DNA from: Verrucomicrobiaceae bacterium UBA1938
Lineage (GTDB): Bacteria > Verrucomicrobiota > Verrucomicrobiia > Verrucomicrobiales > Verrucomicrobiaceae
Assembly: GCA_002336895.1 (NCBI GenBank)
Contig: DDFC01000005.1
Location: 1 to 64,000 of the forward strand
Length of the DNA: 64,000 bases
Direction: 5' to 3'
This document shows, piece after piece, positions 24,155 to 32,280 of the stretch. Under the pieces are notes generated by a model. The model had not been told where the DNA came from, ran no database searches, and worked only from the letters and a program-made list of their open reading frames with translations. A program made the translations under genes and the position numbers. Every line of letters starts with the position of its first letter. Positions within the stretch are counted from its first letter, which is position 1.

Positions 24155-25503
24155 TTCTTGGTAGGGTCCAGCTTGCCGTCCGCATTCGAGTACACCGGAG
24201 GGAAGCCGTTGATCTGCCGCCAGAGCTCAAACCACAGCGGCACCTCATTGAGGAGTATCCACGCATTGGCGCGCGTGCCCTGCCGCAGCCAGCGCTCGCG
24301 GTCCGGCCAGCCCACCTTCACGGGGCCTTTGCCGTCGCTGCGATCCACCACATCATCCGCCGGACCGATCAGCACGCGAAAGCGCCCCTGTCCATCGTCG
24401 CTGGCGTCCACAAACACCACCTCTCCAGCAAAGGTGCCGATGGCCAGCTGCGGCCAGCCAATGGTCTGCACCGCAGGCCAGCCCTCAAAGGCCAGGCGCA
24501 CCTGGCTGCCGGGTGTCACCACGCCGTTCTCCTCCGTGCGGGCGTGCACCAGCGGCATGTCATTGCCGTCCACCCACACCTCCACATTGCGGCTGTCGCT
24601 TTCAGGAATAATCACGCAGATGAGCGAGCCCGGGCGCAGGTAGGTGCCATCCGTCACCGCCACCTGCAGCACGATGCCATCTCGCGGCACCTCCACCACC
24701 TGTCGCAGGTTTTGATTGATCTGCACATCGATCACCGAGAGGTCTCGTTCAGCAGTGGCCACTTCCGCCAGTGCGCTGCCCTTGGACGCGTGGATGCTCG
24801 CGATCAGCGCATCCATGTCATTGCCCGTGCGCTTCAGCGCTGCCTCGGCTGACTTCAGGTCCGCGCTGGTGGCATCTCGCTGCAGCTTGGCCAGCTCCAG
24901 GTTGCGCTGGGACTCCAGCTGCTTGTTAAAGAGCTCTTGTGTGCGCGTAAAGTTCAGCTGCGCCGTCTCCGCCGCTATTTTGGCCCCGGCCACACGCTGC
25001 TCTGCGCCGTCAATGGCCTGCGCCTTGGCCAGCTCCTGCTGAGTGATCTGCGCTGTCAGCGACTCTACACGCCCTTGGGCAAAGTCACGCCGGCTCTCGA
25101 TGGCCTCGCGCTGTGCCTTCAGGTTGTTGATGAGGTTGGGGTCGTTGTCCTGGATCTCGATGATGAGCTCCCCCTTTTTGACGCGCTGGCCTTCGGTGAT
25201 GTGCAAATTGCGCACACGACCCGAGACCTGCGCCTCCACATTCACGCGACGGTCCAGCGGATTGAAGGCGATGACCCGCCCCGTCCCCGCCACAAACTGC
25301 CGCCAAGGCAGAAACAGCAGGGCCAGAACCCCCAGGATGAAGCACACCACCAGCACGCGGCTGAAGATGCGGATAAAGCGCGCCGGACTGGCCAGGCTGA
25401 GTGCCGGCAGCCGAGGGGCAGATGGAGTGAAAAAGGGGGAGGAAGATGGGGCGGGGGAATTCATGGCGTCAGTCGTGTGCATGGTCTTCGTCTGGCTCAT
25501 CAT
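24151..25503 (-). CDS. HlyD-family periplasmic adaptor (membrane fusion protein)
   Basis: A 450-residue membrane fusion protein linking the ABC transporter to the TolC channel. A single transmembrane helix (about residues 40-60, ending FLPWRQFVAGTGRV) is followed by a barrel-sandwich half motif (QVSGRVRNLHITEGQRVKKG), a long coiled-coil hairpin of about 160 residues, then a second half (RQVVEVPRDGIVLQVAVTDG) and a C-terminal beta domain. The Ser/Pro-rich tail before the helix is probably cytoplasmic. The start at 25503 overlaps the end of the ABC gene by 4 or more bases depending on the chosen ATG, which signals a coupled operon. Confidence 0.88.
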   Translation of the reverse strand: MMSQTKTMHTTDAMNSPAPSSSPFFTPSAPRLPALSLASPARFIRIFSRVLVVCFILGVLALLFLPWRQFVAGTGRVIAFNPLDRRVNVEAQVSGRVRNLHITEGQRVKKGELIIEIQDNDPNLINNLKAQREAIESRRDFAQGRVESLTAQITQQELAKAQAIDGAEQRVAGAKIAAETAQLNFTRTQELFNKQLESQRNLELAKLQRDATSADLKSAEAALKRTGNDMDALIASIHASKGSALAEVATAERDLSVIDVQINQNLRQVVEVPRDGIVLQVAVTDGTYLRPGSLICVIIPESDSRNVEVWVDGNDMPLVHARTEENGVVTPGSQVRLAFEGWPAVQTIGWPQLAIGTFAGEVVFVDASDDGQGRFRVLIGPADDVVDRSDGKGPVKVGWPDRERWLRQGTRANAWILLNEVPLWFELWRQINGFPPVYSNADGKLDPTKK

Positions 25504-25507
25504 GGCA

Positions 25508-27724
25508 TCAGGTGGCATGGGGCTGAGATGCGCCGCCCCCATTCAGGTGGCAGGGGGCCAGCTCGATGATCTGATCGCACCGCGCACTGACCCGTGCATC
25601 GCGCGTAGCCACCACCACGGTCCATGGTTGGTCCTTGCCCAGAATGGCTTCTGAGAGCTGGGAAAAGGAGGCATCGCCCATGTTATCCAGCAGCTCATCG
25701 ATCAGCAGCAGGCGTGGCCGCTGTGCTATGGCGCGTGCCAGCAGCAGGCGCATGCGCTGATTTCCAGAGAGCGGTGCTCCGCCGATCTTCAGCCGCAGCC
25801 CCAACCCCTCCGGGCGCGCCAGCAGCTCCTCCAGAAGCCCGGCCTGTTTCAGCGCAGCGCGGATTTCATCCATGCCGATGTCGCAGCGGCCCAGGCGCAG
25901 ATTTTCCACCACCGTGGCGTCCATGATCTCATCCCGGCGCAGCAGCTGAGTGCTCTCACGCAGCGCCTCCAGATCCCAGCTGCGCAGGTCCACGCCGTCC
26001 ACCATCACATAGCCGGCGCTTGGCTGGCGCAGGCCGAAGAGGATGTCCAGCAGCGAGCTGGCTCCGGCCCCGTGCGGCCCCACCACTGCGGCACGCGTGC
26101 CGGCCGGAATGCTGAAGCTGCGCTCGCGGAAAAGCACGGCACCTGCGTGATGTGCAAAGGACATGCCGCCCGCCACCACCTCCGCGCCGCCGTTGATTCC
26201 ATCGGCAGAACTGCGACCAGCGGGCTTCTCCCCGCCCTCGCGTTCCGTCTCCAGATCAAAGATGTGGCCCAGCTTGTCCATGGCCGCCATGGCATCATAC
26301 CAGGCCTCCAGCTGTTTCCCGAGCTTGGAGAGGGATGTCACGATGCCGCTCATGATGATTTCACTGGCCACCAGCTGGCCCAGCGTGATCTGCTGGCTGA
26401 TCACCAGATACCCGCCCACCACCAGCAGCGCCGCCGAGGCCACCACCTGCAGCGTCAGCAGCCCTGCGATCTGCCGCATCAGCACGCGGAAGTGCCTGCT
26501 GCGCGCCATCACATAGCCCGTGCTCAGCTCATTGGCACGCTCGTGCGCCATGCGGCTGCCGCCTGGTCCCTTGAAGAGAAAGGGAAAATGAGCCACCTCC
26601 TCAAACCAGTTCACCAAGTCATACTTCATCCGCGACTCCTCGATGCTCGTGGCCACCGCCCCGCGTCCCAGCAGCCACAGGCTCAGAATGATCAGACTCA
26701 GCAGAACCGCCGCAAAGAGCAGCAGCAGCGGATGGTACAAAGACAGCAGCAGCATGCCAATGAGCCCGCCGAAGACGAGGTTCACCCCGTCCAGCAGCAG
26801 CATGGCCGTGGACTTCTGCGCTGTCACCACATCCAGAAAGCGGTTGACCATCTCCGGCGCGTGCACCTCATCATGCACCTGGGCTTTCACTCGCGGCAGG
26901 CGGTAGGCCAGGTCCGCCGCCGTGCGCACAAAGATGCGCCGCTGGATCACGTCTGAGACATAGTATTGAAACGCTGTCACCACTGCCTGCAGCCCCAGGC
27001 AGCCAAACAACGCCAGAGACACCACCACCAATGCCTGAATATACGGGCGTGACTGCCCGCCGAAGGCCAGATTGCTCACGATCGCATCCACAGCAAGCGG
27101 CACCGCGAGGTACAGCAGTGCGGAAAAGATGGAAAACAGGAGCAGCGTGCGCACTTCCTGCCTCTCTGCCAGAAGCAGGCCTATGAATCTCCGTGAAGGG
27201 CTCTCTCCGCCAGCCCCATGGGCGTCCGCAGAGCTATGCCCGCCTGCCAGCGAGGGATCCTGTGCTGCGCTCATCGTCTGGGCCGGGCGGTTGGCATGAA
27301 CGATGCCCGCCTCCACCACCGCCTCCACGCTCTCAAGTCCCAGCAGCCGAGCCAGCGCCTGGCGGGAAAGGGTCACGCGGTGGTCTGGGTGCTCTCCCTC
27401 CGCCATGCGCAGGCGGAACCAGCCTGCGCTGGTGATCACGCGCCAGCGGCTCTCTCCAGCGCTCCATATCACCACGGGGGAATCCTCCCGTGCATGCCAA
27501 ACTACTTCTCGCAGCGGCAGCCGCACGGGGGAAACCTGCATGCCTGCATCCGCCGCCGCCGTGCATAGCAGCTCCAGCGGCTCACCAGGCAGCTCCTGCT
27601 CTTGGAGGGCATGTTCAGCAGCAAGACGGGCATGTTCCACATCCAGCTGTATGCCCAAAATGGCAGAGAGCTGCAGCAAGGTCGTGGATGACAGGGGTGG
27701 GGGAGGTGGGATTAGGTGTGTCAA
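25508..27724 (-). CDS. ABC transporter (type I secretion) with degenerate nucleotide site
   Basis: A 738-residue fused permease-ATPase. The first 150 residues look like a C39-like N-terminal domain without an obvious Cys. Six-helix transmembrane domain: about 170-470. The nucleotide-binding domain keeps a signature LSGNQ, Walker B RLLLIDE, and a Q-loop Gln in STQLLRRDEI, but the Walker A reads GPHGAGASS (Lys replaced by Ala, near residue 550) and the H-loop position reads ATRD, without His. Exported substrate unknown. It heads the leftward ABC-HlyD-TolC operon. The 254-base gap upstream separates it from the rightward lipoprotein gene and must contain both promoters. Confidence 0.85.
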   Translation of the reverse strand: MTHLIPPPPPLSSTTLLQLSAILGIQLDVEHARLAAEHALQEQELPGEPLELLCTAAADAGMQVSPVRLPLREVVWHAREDSPVVIWSAGESRWRVITSAGWFRLRMAEGEHPDHRVTLSRQALARLLGLESVEAVVEAGIVHANRPAQTMSAAQDPSLAGGHSSADAHGAGGESPSRRFIGLLLAERQEVRTLLLFSIFSALLYLAVPLAVDAIVSNLAFGGQSRPYIQALVVVSLALFGCLGLQAVVTAFQYYVSDVIQRRIFVRTAADLAYRLPRVKAQVHDEVHAPEMVNRFLDVVTAQKSTAMLLLDGVNLVFGGLIGMLLLSLYHPLLLLFAAVLLSLIILSLWLLGRGAVATSIEESRMKYDLVNWFEEVAHFPFLFKGPGGSRMAHERANELSTGYVMARSRHFRVLMRQIAGLLTLQVVASAALLVVGGYLVISQQITLGQLVASEIIMSGIVTSLSKLGKQLEAWYDAMAAMDKLGHIFDLETEREGGEKPAGRSSADGINGGAEVVAGGMSFAHHAGAVLFRERSFSIPAGTRAAVVGPHGAGASSLLDILFGLRQPSAGYVMVDGVDLRSWDLEALRESTQLLRRDEIMDATVVENLRLGRCDIGMDEIRAALKQAGLLEELLARPEGLGLRLKIGGAPLSGNQRMRLLLARAIAQRPRLLLIDELLDNMGDASFSQLSEAILGKDQPWTVVVATRDARVSARCDQIIELAPCHLNGGGASQPHAT

Positions 27725-27978
27725 AATATAAAATAGGCTCGCGTCCTATACGATTCCTTAGCACACCTGGATTCATTCGATAAACTGCAAAAAGACGCTG
27801 CAAATGTAACCTCCTTCTCCACATGCAGTTGGTGATTAAGCTAACCGCTTGACACGGGGTAAAGAACAAGCCCGGCTTGTTTTTATTTTTCGATGGCCAC
27901 GCTGCAACTTTTCATGATCTCGTGGCGCACGAAATCAATGCTTGCGCAGTCAGGTGGCAACGACAGCCTAGGGCCGTC

Positions 27979-28713
27979 ATGATATGGAATCCCCCCCGGT
28001 GGCTGCTGCCGGTCTTTACACTCTGCCTGCTCACACTCACTTCCTGCCAGATGCACATGGGCTCCCTGGCTCACAGAGCTTTCAACGGCATGACGGAGCC
28101 TCTGACCTCGGAGCCACTGGATTACCTGCCTTTTCCTGACCTGAAGCAGTGGGCGGCGCTGCCCGGTCCCATGCTGGAGGTGCAGGAAAACAAGCTCGTC
28201 TCCCGCAGCCTTTTCATCCGGGATGAGGAGCTGCCCAAGGGCTCGCCCAAGGCCCGGCGCGCCAGTTCCGGGATCACCGGCAGGGCGGGGGACGTGATGG
28301 GCATGTTTACCTCGCTGCTGGCCATCGCCGCAGGCACTCATACCGAGGGCAATCTGGGCTCCATCGATGACACACGGCGGCAGCTGGCTGTGAATGAGTT
28401 CCCCTTTGTGCTGCTGCAGGGGGAAAAGCTGGTGTATGTGAAAAAAGACAAGCAGCCCTGGCCGGTGCTGGCGCGTGCGTCAGAGCGCAGCAAGGTCACG
28501 GTCATCACCAAGGACGGCACCTTTTTCGGCATAGCCCAGCACATTCATTTCCGCAGCAACTCCACGGAGGTGGTGCTGGAGGGAGACCCCACCGTGCAGT
28601 CCGGCCAGCAGCACATCAAAGGCATGCGGCCGGACGCGCTCATGATCCTGGATTTCTCCAAACGCCGCGTGCTGGTGAACGGTCCGGCGAAGGTGAAAAA
28701 GCTCTTTCGCTGA
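27979..28713 (+). CDS. Lipoprotein, paralogue of protein at 13404
   Basis: A 244-residue lipoprotein. The ATG at 27979 gives a clean type II signal (WLLPVFTLCLLTLTSC, lipobox LTSC before Gln); upstream in-frame starts would bury it. The C-terminal 110 residues (PFVLLQGEKLVY, RSKVTVITKDGT, TEVVLEGDPTVQSGQQ, LMILDFSKRRVLVNG) align in order with the secreted protein at 13404-14240. The EGDPTVQSG...I-K-G pattern recalls LptA-like beta strands that carry envelope lipids, but this is inference only. It is oppositely oriented to the secretion operon and is followed by a strong hairpin. Confidence 0.7.
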   Translation: MIWNPPRWLLPVFTLCLLTLTSCQMHMGSLAHRAFNGMTEPLTSEPLDYLPFPDLKQWAALPGPMLEVQENKLVSRSLFIRDEELPKGSPKARRASSGITGRAGDVMGMFTSLLAIAAGTHTEGNLGSIDDTRRQLAVNEFPFVLLQGEKLVYVKKDKQPWPVLARASERSKVTVITKDGTFFGIAQHIHFRSNSTEVVLEGDPTVQSGQQHIKGMRPDALMILDFSKRRVLVNGPAKVKKLFR

Positions 28714-28729
28714 AGCCTGAAACAGGCGT

Positions 28730-28760
28730 AAAAAAAAGGGAAGGCAGCATCTGCCTTCCC
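28730..28760 (-). terminator. Rho-independent terminator for the Gly/Tyr-rich lipoprotein gene
   Basis: GGGAAGGCAG and CTGCCTTCCC (28738-28760) form a 10-bp stem with a 3-base loop. On the minus strand it is followed by a run of T residues (complement of eight A at 28730-28737). It lies 28 bases past the stop of the leftward gene and probably also helps to end the rightward one. Confidence 0.85.
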
Positions 28761-28788
28761 CGATAAATAAACACAGGCTGCAAACAGG

Positions 28789-29340
28789 CTAGTGCCTGTG
28801 ACCGCCGTGGAAGCCGCCGCCACCGCCATTCCACCCACCGCCACCGCTGCCGCTCCAGCCACCACCGTGGCTGCCGCCGCTGCTGTGAGGGAAGCCACCG
28901 CCACCGGAGCCGCCGCTGGGCGGAGACCAGTTATGCGGGAAGGCATGACTCACCTGGCTGTGATAAGTTGAGGGATGGTTGTTGAAGTTAAACGGCACCG
29001 AGTGAGATGCCTGGATCGTGCGCGGGGAGTAGCCCGGAAGCGTGGGGCCTGACATCCAGCGGTTGCCACTCATGTAATGGTACTGCTGCGTGGGGCGGTG
29101 GTAGTAGGCGGAGTAGCGCGGGTAGTAGCTGTAGTTGTAGCTGCTGCCATACACCGGTACATAGGGGCGCAGGCCCACGGGATAGCCATAGCCGCCGTAG
29201 CCATAGTTTCCGTATCCATAGCCCCCGCCGTACCCGTAGCCGCCCCCGTAGTAGTATGGGTCGCAGCTCGTGAGGGTGAGGAGTGCCGTGGCCACAAGGA
29301 ATCCGGCTTTGCCGGCGGACAGCAGGTTGTGCGTGTTCAT
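28789..29340 (-). CDS. Gly/Tyr-rich low-complexity lipoprotein
   Basis: A 183-residue protein. The ATG at 29340 gives a lipoprotein signal (FLVATALLTLTSC, Cys followed by Asp-Pro). The mature part has a GYGYGGGYGYGN-type Tyr/Gly repeat, a middle section of Tyr/His/Pro (YYPRYSAYYHRPTQQYHY), and a C-terminal Gly/Ser/His tail ending HRH. No domain is recognised. Such proteins may be surface or cell-envelope structural components, and the acidic Asp after Cys hints at inner-membrane retention if the E. coli +2 rule held here. It has its own strong terminator. Confidence 0.75.
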   Translation of the reverse strand: MNTHNLLSAGKAGFLVATALLTLTSCDPYYYGGGYGYGGGYGYGNYGYGGYGYPVGLRPYVPVYGSSYNYSYYPRYSAYYHRPTQQYHYMSGNRWMSGPTLPGYSPRTIQASHSVPFNFNNHPSTYHSQVSHAFPHNWSPPSGGSGGGGFPHSSGGSHGGGWSGSGGGGWNGGGGGFHGGHRH

Positions 29341-29400
29341 GAGGGAATCTTTCTTCATTGCTTGAAGAAAGCAAGAGACGCTGTGAAAGGGAAAGTGCTC

Positions 29401-29440
29401 AAAAAAACAAAACCGCGTGGCATCCAAAGACACCACGCGG
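29401..29440 (-). terminator. Rho-independent terminator of the oxidoreductase gene
   Basis: CCGCGTGG (29413-29420) pairs with CCACGCGG (29433-29440) around a 12-base loop. Read on the minus strand it is followed by TTTTGTTTTTTT. It lies 36 bases past the stop of the Gfo/Idh/MocA gene. Confidence 0.8.
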
Positions 29441-29475
29441 TCGTTTAATGGCGGTCACTGCACCGCTGGATGTGT

Positions 29476-30513
29476 TCAGTCCAGATCAGAAATGCGCACC
29501 GGCTTGCCACCCTGGGCGGCGCTCTTGTCGGAGGCAAAGATGACCTCAAAGCTGCGCAGCGCTTCGGTGAAGCTCGTCAGCGGCATGTCCTTGCCTGCGT
29601 CCAGCGCATCAAAGAAGGCCTGGAACTGCGTCTGGTAGGGGTGGTCGCTCACGTCGCCGGAGTCCAGCATCTTCATGGAGAGCTTGCTCCAGGAATTCTT
29701 GTCTGTGTGCAGCTTCATGGAGTGGAATTTGTCATCCAGCAGGCTGCCCTGGCTGCCGCACAGGTGGGTGTGGAAGTAGTAGGGCTGCAGGCAGTCCACC
29801 ACGGCGGCGGCCTTGCCCACTGAGCCGTTCTTGAAGTGGATGAGCGTCACGCTGGTGGTGTCGTATTCGTAGGGCTTGAAGATCTCGCTCTGGGTCTTGG
29901 TGGAAAAGCTGGTCACGCTCTCGATTTCGCCGCCCATGACCATGAGCAGGGCGTCCAGCGCATGGCACCCAGCGGTGAGCAGCGCGCTGCCGCCGTCCTT
30001 CTTGCCAGTGTTCCAGCGGAACTGGCCGTACCATGGGCCGATGCCGTGGTAGTAGTCCACTTCACCGTAGTGAATGCTGCCCAGCAGGCCTTCGTCGATG
30101 ACGGCCTTGGTCACCTGAAACTGGTTGGAGAAGCGGCACTCAAAGCACACGCAGCCCTTCACGCCATTGGCCTTCGCAGCTGCGGCGATCTCGCGCACCT
30201 CCTGCAGGGAGTTGGCCATCGGCTTTTCCAGAATGATGTGCTTCTTGGCATTCGCGGCGGCCACGGCCTGGTCGCGGTGCTGGCTGGGGTAGCTGGTGAT
30301 GTCCACCACGTGGATGTCAGGATTGGCCAGCATTTCCTCCAGGTTCTGGTAGCTCTTGATGGGGGAGCCGTGCTTGGCGCTCAGCTCGGCGTCATCCAGC
30401 TTGCGGGAGGAGTAGATGGCGGTGACCTGCGCCTGGCTGGTCTTGTTGATGGCTTCGATGTGGGCGGTGGCGGCCCAGCCGTATCCGATGATTCCGACGT
30501 TGTATTTCTTCAT
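29476..30513 (-). CDS. Gfo/Idh/MocA family oxidoreductase (cytoplasmic)
   Basis: A 345-residue NAD(P)-dependent dehydrogenase-like protein with no signal peptide. It starts directly with the Rossmann motif NVGIIGYGWAATAHIEAIN, has VDITSYPSQHRDQAVAAANA, the EKPMANSLQEV active-site motif, and a Cys/Gly-His pair around AGCHALDALLMVMGGEIESV in the C-terminal substrate domain. Typical members oxidise sugars or inositols. Unlike the copies at 11004 and 55147 it lacks a Tat signal. It has its own terminator and no clear operon partner. Confidence 0.9.
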   Translation of the reverse strand: MKKYNVGIIGYGWAATAHIEAINKTSQAQVTAIYSSRKLDDAELSAKHGSPIKSYQNLEEMLANPDIHVVDITSYPSQHRDQAVAAANAKKHIILEKPMANSLQEVREIAAAAKANGVKGCVCFECRFSNQFQVTKAVIDEGLLGSIHYGEVDYYHGIGPWYGQFRWNTGKKDGGSALLTAGCHALDALLMVMGGEIESVTSFSTKTQSEIFKPYEYDTTSVTLIHFKNGSVGKAAAVVDCLQPYYFHTHLCGSQGSLLDDKFHSMKLHTDKNSWSKLSMKMLDSGDVSDHPYQTQFQAFFDALDAGKDMPLTSFTEALRSFEVIFASDKSAAQGGKPVRISDLD

Positions 30514-30682
30514 GGTGAAAGGTGCTCTGCATGCTCCAAACCGGAGACAGAATTGTCAATATCAATACCCGGTACGGAAGTGTCTCTTTCGAGTGTTTTT
30601 GCAGCGGAAGGCTGCGGCATTAGGAAAAGCATAATGCCATCCGGAAGAGTGAGTTCGTGCGTTATGCCCCGAAAATAACAAA

Positions 30683-30701
30683 GCCGCGCTCATCGCGCGG
30701 C
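30683..30701 (-). terminator. Terminator of rplI
   Basis: GCCGCGC (30683-30689) pairs with GCGCGGC (30695-30701) around a 5-base loop. On the minus strand it is followed by TTTGTTATTTTC. It lies 39 bases past the rplI stop. Confidence 0.7.
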
Positions 30702-30740
30702 CTTGCCTAGGTTTTGGGGTTTGGGGGAAATCAGAGACGC

Positions 30741-31235
30741 TTATTCAGCGGCGGCTTCTTCTTCGTCCGAAGCGGTGTCGCCTGCGGCGGACACAGCCAG
30801 CTTCACCGTGGCGGTGATGTCGTGGCCGAGCTTCACGGTGATCTCGAAGTTGCCGGTGTTCTTGATAGGCTTTTCCAGCACGATCATGTGGCGGTCCACC
30901 TCGATCTTGGACTCCTCGGCCAGAGCCTTGGCAATGTCGATGTTGGTGATGGAACCGAAAGCCTTGCCACCCTGACCGGTGGAGAGGGTGAGCTTGAGCT
31001 TCACCTTCTTGAGCTTGGAAGCCAGCTTTTCAGCTTCGGCCAGTTCCTTGGCTTCGCGCTCGGCGCGGATGGCCTTCAGGCGCTCGGTGTGGCGGAGGTT
31101 GCCCTTGGTGGCCTCGTAGGCCTTGCCCTGGGGAAGTAGGAAATTACGCGCAAAACCGCGCTTCACGCTGACGACGTCAGCTTCGGCTCCGAGGCCTTTG
31201 ATTTTTTCTTTGAGAATGACTTGTGTGTTTGGCAT
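30741..31235 (-). CDS. rplI: 50S ribosomal protein L9
   Basis: A 164-residue L9, a 23S-rRNA-binding protein of the large ribosomal subunit. The N-terminal domain has the characteristic VILKEKIKGLG and VSVKRGFARNFLLPQGKA; a long basic connecting helix follows, then the C-terminal domain with LSTGQGGKAFGSIT and DRHMIVLEKPIK. An acidic tail of about 15 residues (ASDEEEAAAE) extends past the usual end. The start is set at 31235 (MPNTQVIL); the longer ORF upstream is unlikely. No rpsF, rpsR or ssb gene is adjacent, unlike the common bacterial order. Confidence 0.97.
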   Translation of the reverse strand: MPNTQVILKEKIKGLGAEADVVSVKRGFARNFLLPQGKAYEATKGNLRHTERLKAIRAEREAKELAEAEKLASKLKKVKLKLTLSTGQGGKAFGSITNIDIAKALAEESKIEVDRHMIVLEKPIKNTGNFEITVKLGHDITATVKLAVSAAGDTASDEEEAAAE

Positions 31236-31349
31236 GGCGACAGTTTCCCCGGGGAAAAAGGGGCGCGAAACTACACGCCTCCTAAGTTCTGTCAAAGGCG
31301 GATTGCAGTCTTTTTAAAGAAAGCGGAAATGATAGGCCTCCGCGACGGT

Positions 31350-31565
31350 TCAGATTCCCATGTTGGCCAGGGTGGTGGCCAGCCGGTTCATGAAGCCTGT
31401 GGCCTCAGGATGTGCCGCCTCCAGCTCCTCCACGGAGCTGAGCCATTGCCCCTGTGCCGCCTGCTGCTGGGCCAGCAGCTCCAGCAGTCTGGTCTTGGCC
31501 GTCTCAGGCAGGTCGCCTGCATCTTCCACCATCTTCTTCAGTTCGAGGAGTTGCTCCGAGGTCAT
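31350..31565 (-). CDS. DUF4404-like small protein
   Basis: A 71-residue, mostly helical protein. The end reads EAAHPEATGFMNRLATTLANMGI, with the HP and LANMGI patterns resembling DUF4404 proteins. The start at 31565 (MTSEQLLELKK) is preferred over 31610. It lies between the NUDIX gene and rplI on the same strand. The family function is unknown. Coding seems likely from the conserved end, but the family match is from memory. Confidence 0.6.
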   Translation of the reverse strand: MTSEQLLELKKMVEDAGDLPETAKTRLLELLAQQQAAQGQWLSSVEELEAAHPEATGFMNRLATTLANMGI

Positions 31566-31647
31566 AACGTGTATGAGTGCAAATCTGTCATCGTGCGCGG
31601 AAGGAGACAAGACTTTTGCATGACTCAGCGTGGGGATTTTTATCTCC

Positions 31648-32202
31648 TTATCTGTGCCCGGCCACCGCTAGCAGGGCCAGCACGCTCACGCTGTCGCGGA
31701 TGCGGCCGTCGCGCGCCATCTGAATGGCCTCGCTTAGCGGCAGGCGCAGCAGTTCCAGCTGCTCGGTGTCTTCCGGCTGCGCCTCGCCGTGCGTCAGGCC
31801 GGTGGCCACAAAGATGTCGCAGACCTCATTGGTGGTGGAATTGGACAGCTGGATGCCGCTGAGCAGAGGCTCGATGGTGGTGGCTGTGATGCCGGTTTCC
31901 TCCAGCAGTTCGCGCCTTGCGGTGTCTGCCGGGGCCTCCCCGACCGGGCAGCCCCCCTCGGGGATCTCCCACTCGTAGCGCCCGTGGCAGTAGCGCCACT
32001 GGCCCACCAGCCAGGTGCAGCCCTCGTCGTCGATGGGCACCACCCCCACGGCGATGTTCTTGTACTCCACCACCCCATAGATTCCCGGTCCGCCCGAGGG
32101 CTTGATCACCTGATCCTCCCGCACACGCAGCCAGGGGTTGGCATAGGTTTCACGGGTGGAGAGGGTTTTCCAGGGATTCGGGTGCTGCGGGAGTTCGGTC
32201 AT
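31648..32202 (-). CDS. NUDIX hydrolase (ADP-ribose pyrophosphatase-like)
   Basis: A 184-residue NUDIX protein with a full Nudix box: GGCPVGEAPADTARRELLEE followed by TGI (Gx5Ex7REUxEExGU). The preceding YRYEWEIP-like region (CHGRYEWEIPEGG) and the EQLELLRLPLSEAIQMARDGRI helix match ADP-ribose or nucleotide-sugar pyrophosphatases (NudF-like). It hydrolyses nucleoside diphosphates linked to another moiety using Mg2+. It is cytoplasmic, with no signal sequence. It is followed on the same strand by the DUF4404-like gene and rplI. Confidence 0.9.
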   Translation of the reverse strand: MTELPQHPNPWKTLSTRETYANPWLRVREDQVIKPSGGPGIYGVVEYKNIAVGVVPIDDEGCTWLVGQWRYCHGRYEWEIPEGGCPVGEAPADTARRELLEETGITATTIEPLLSGIQLSNSTTNEVCDIFVATGLTHGEAQPEDTEQLELLRLPLSEAIQMARDGRIRDSVSVLALLAVAGHR

Positions 32203-32280
32203 GGCGGGAGAGTCACGAGCACTGACTCTCGGTCAAGGTCGCGTAAACAACACCGCTGTCACAGGCAGATTCGACCCGCT

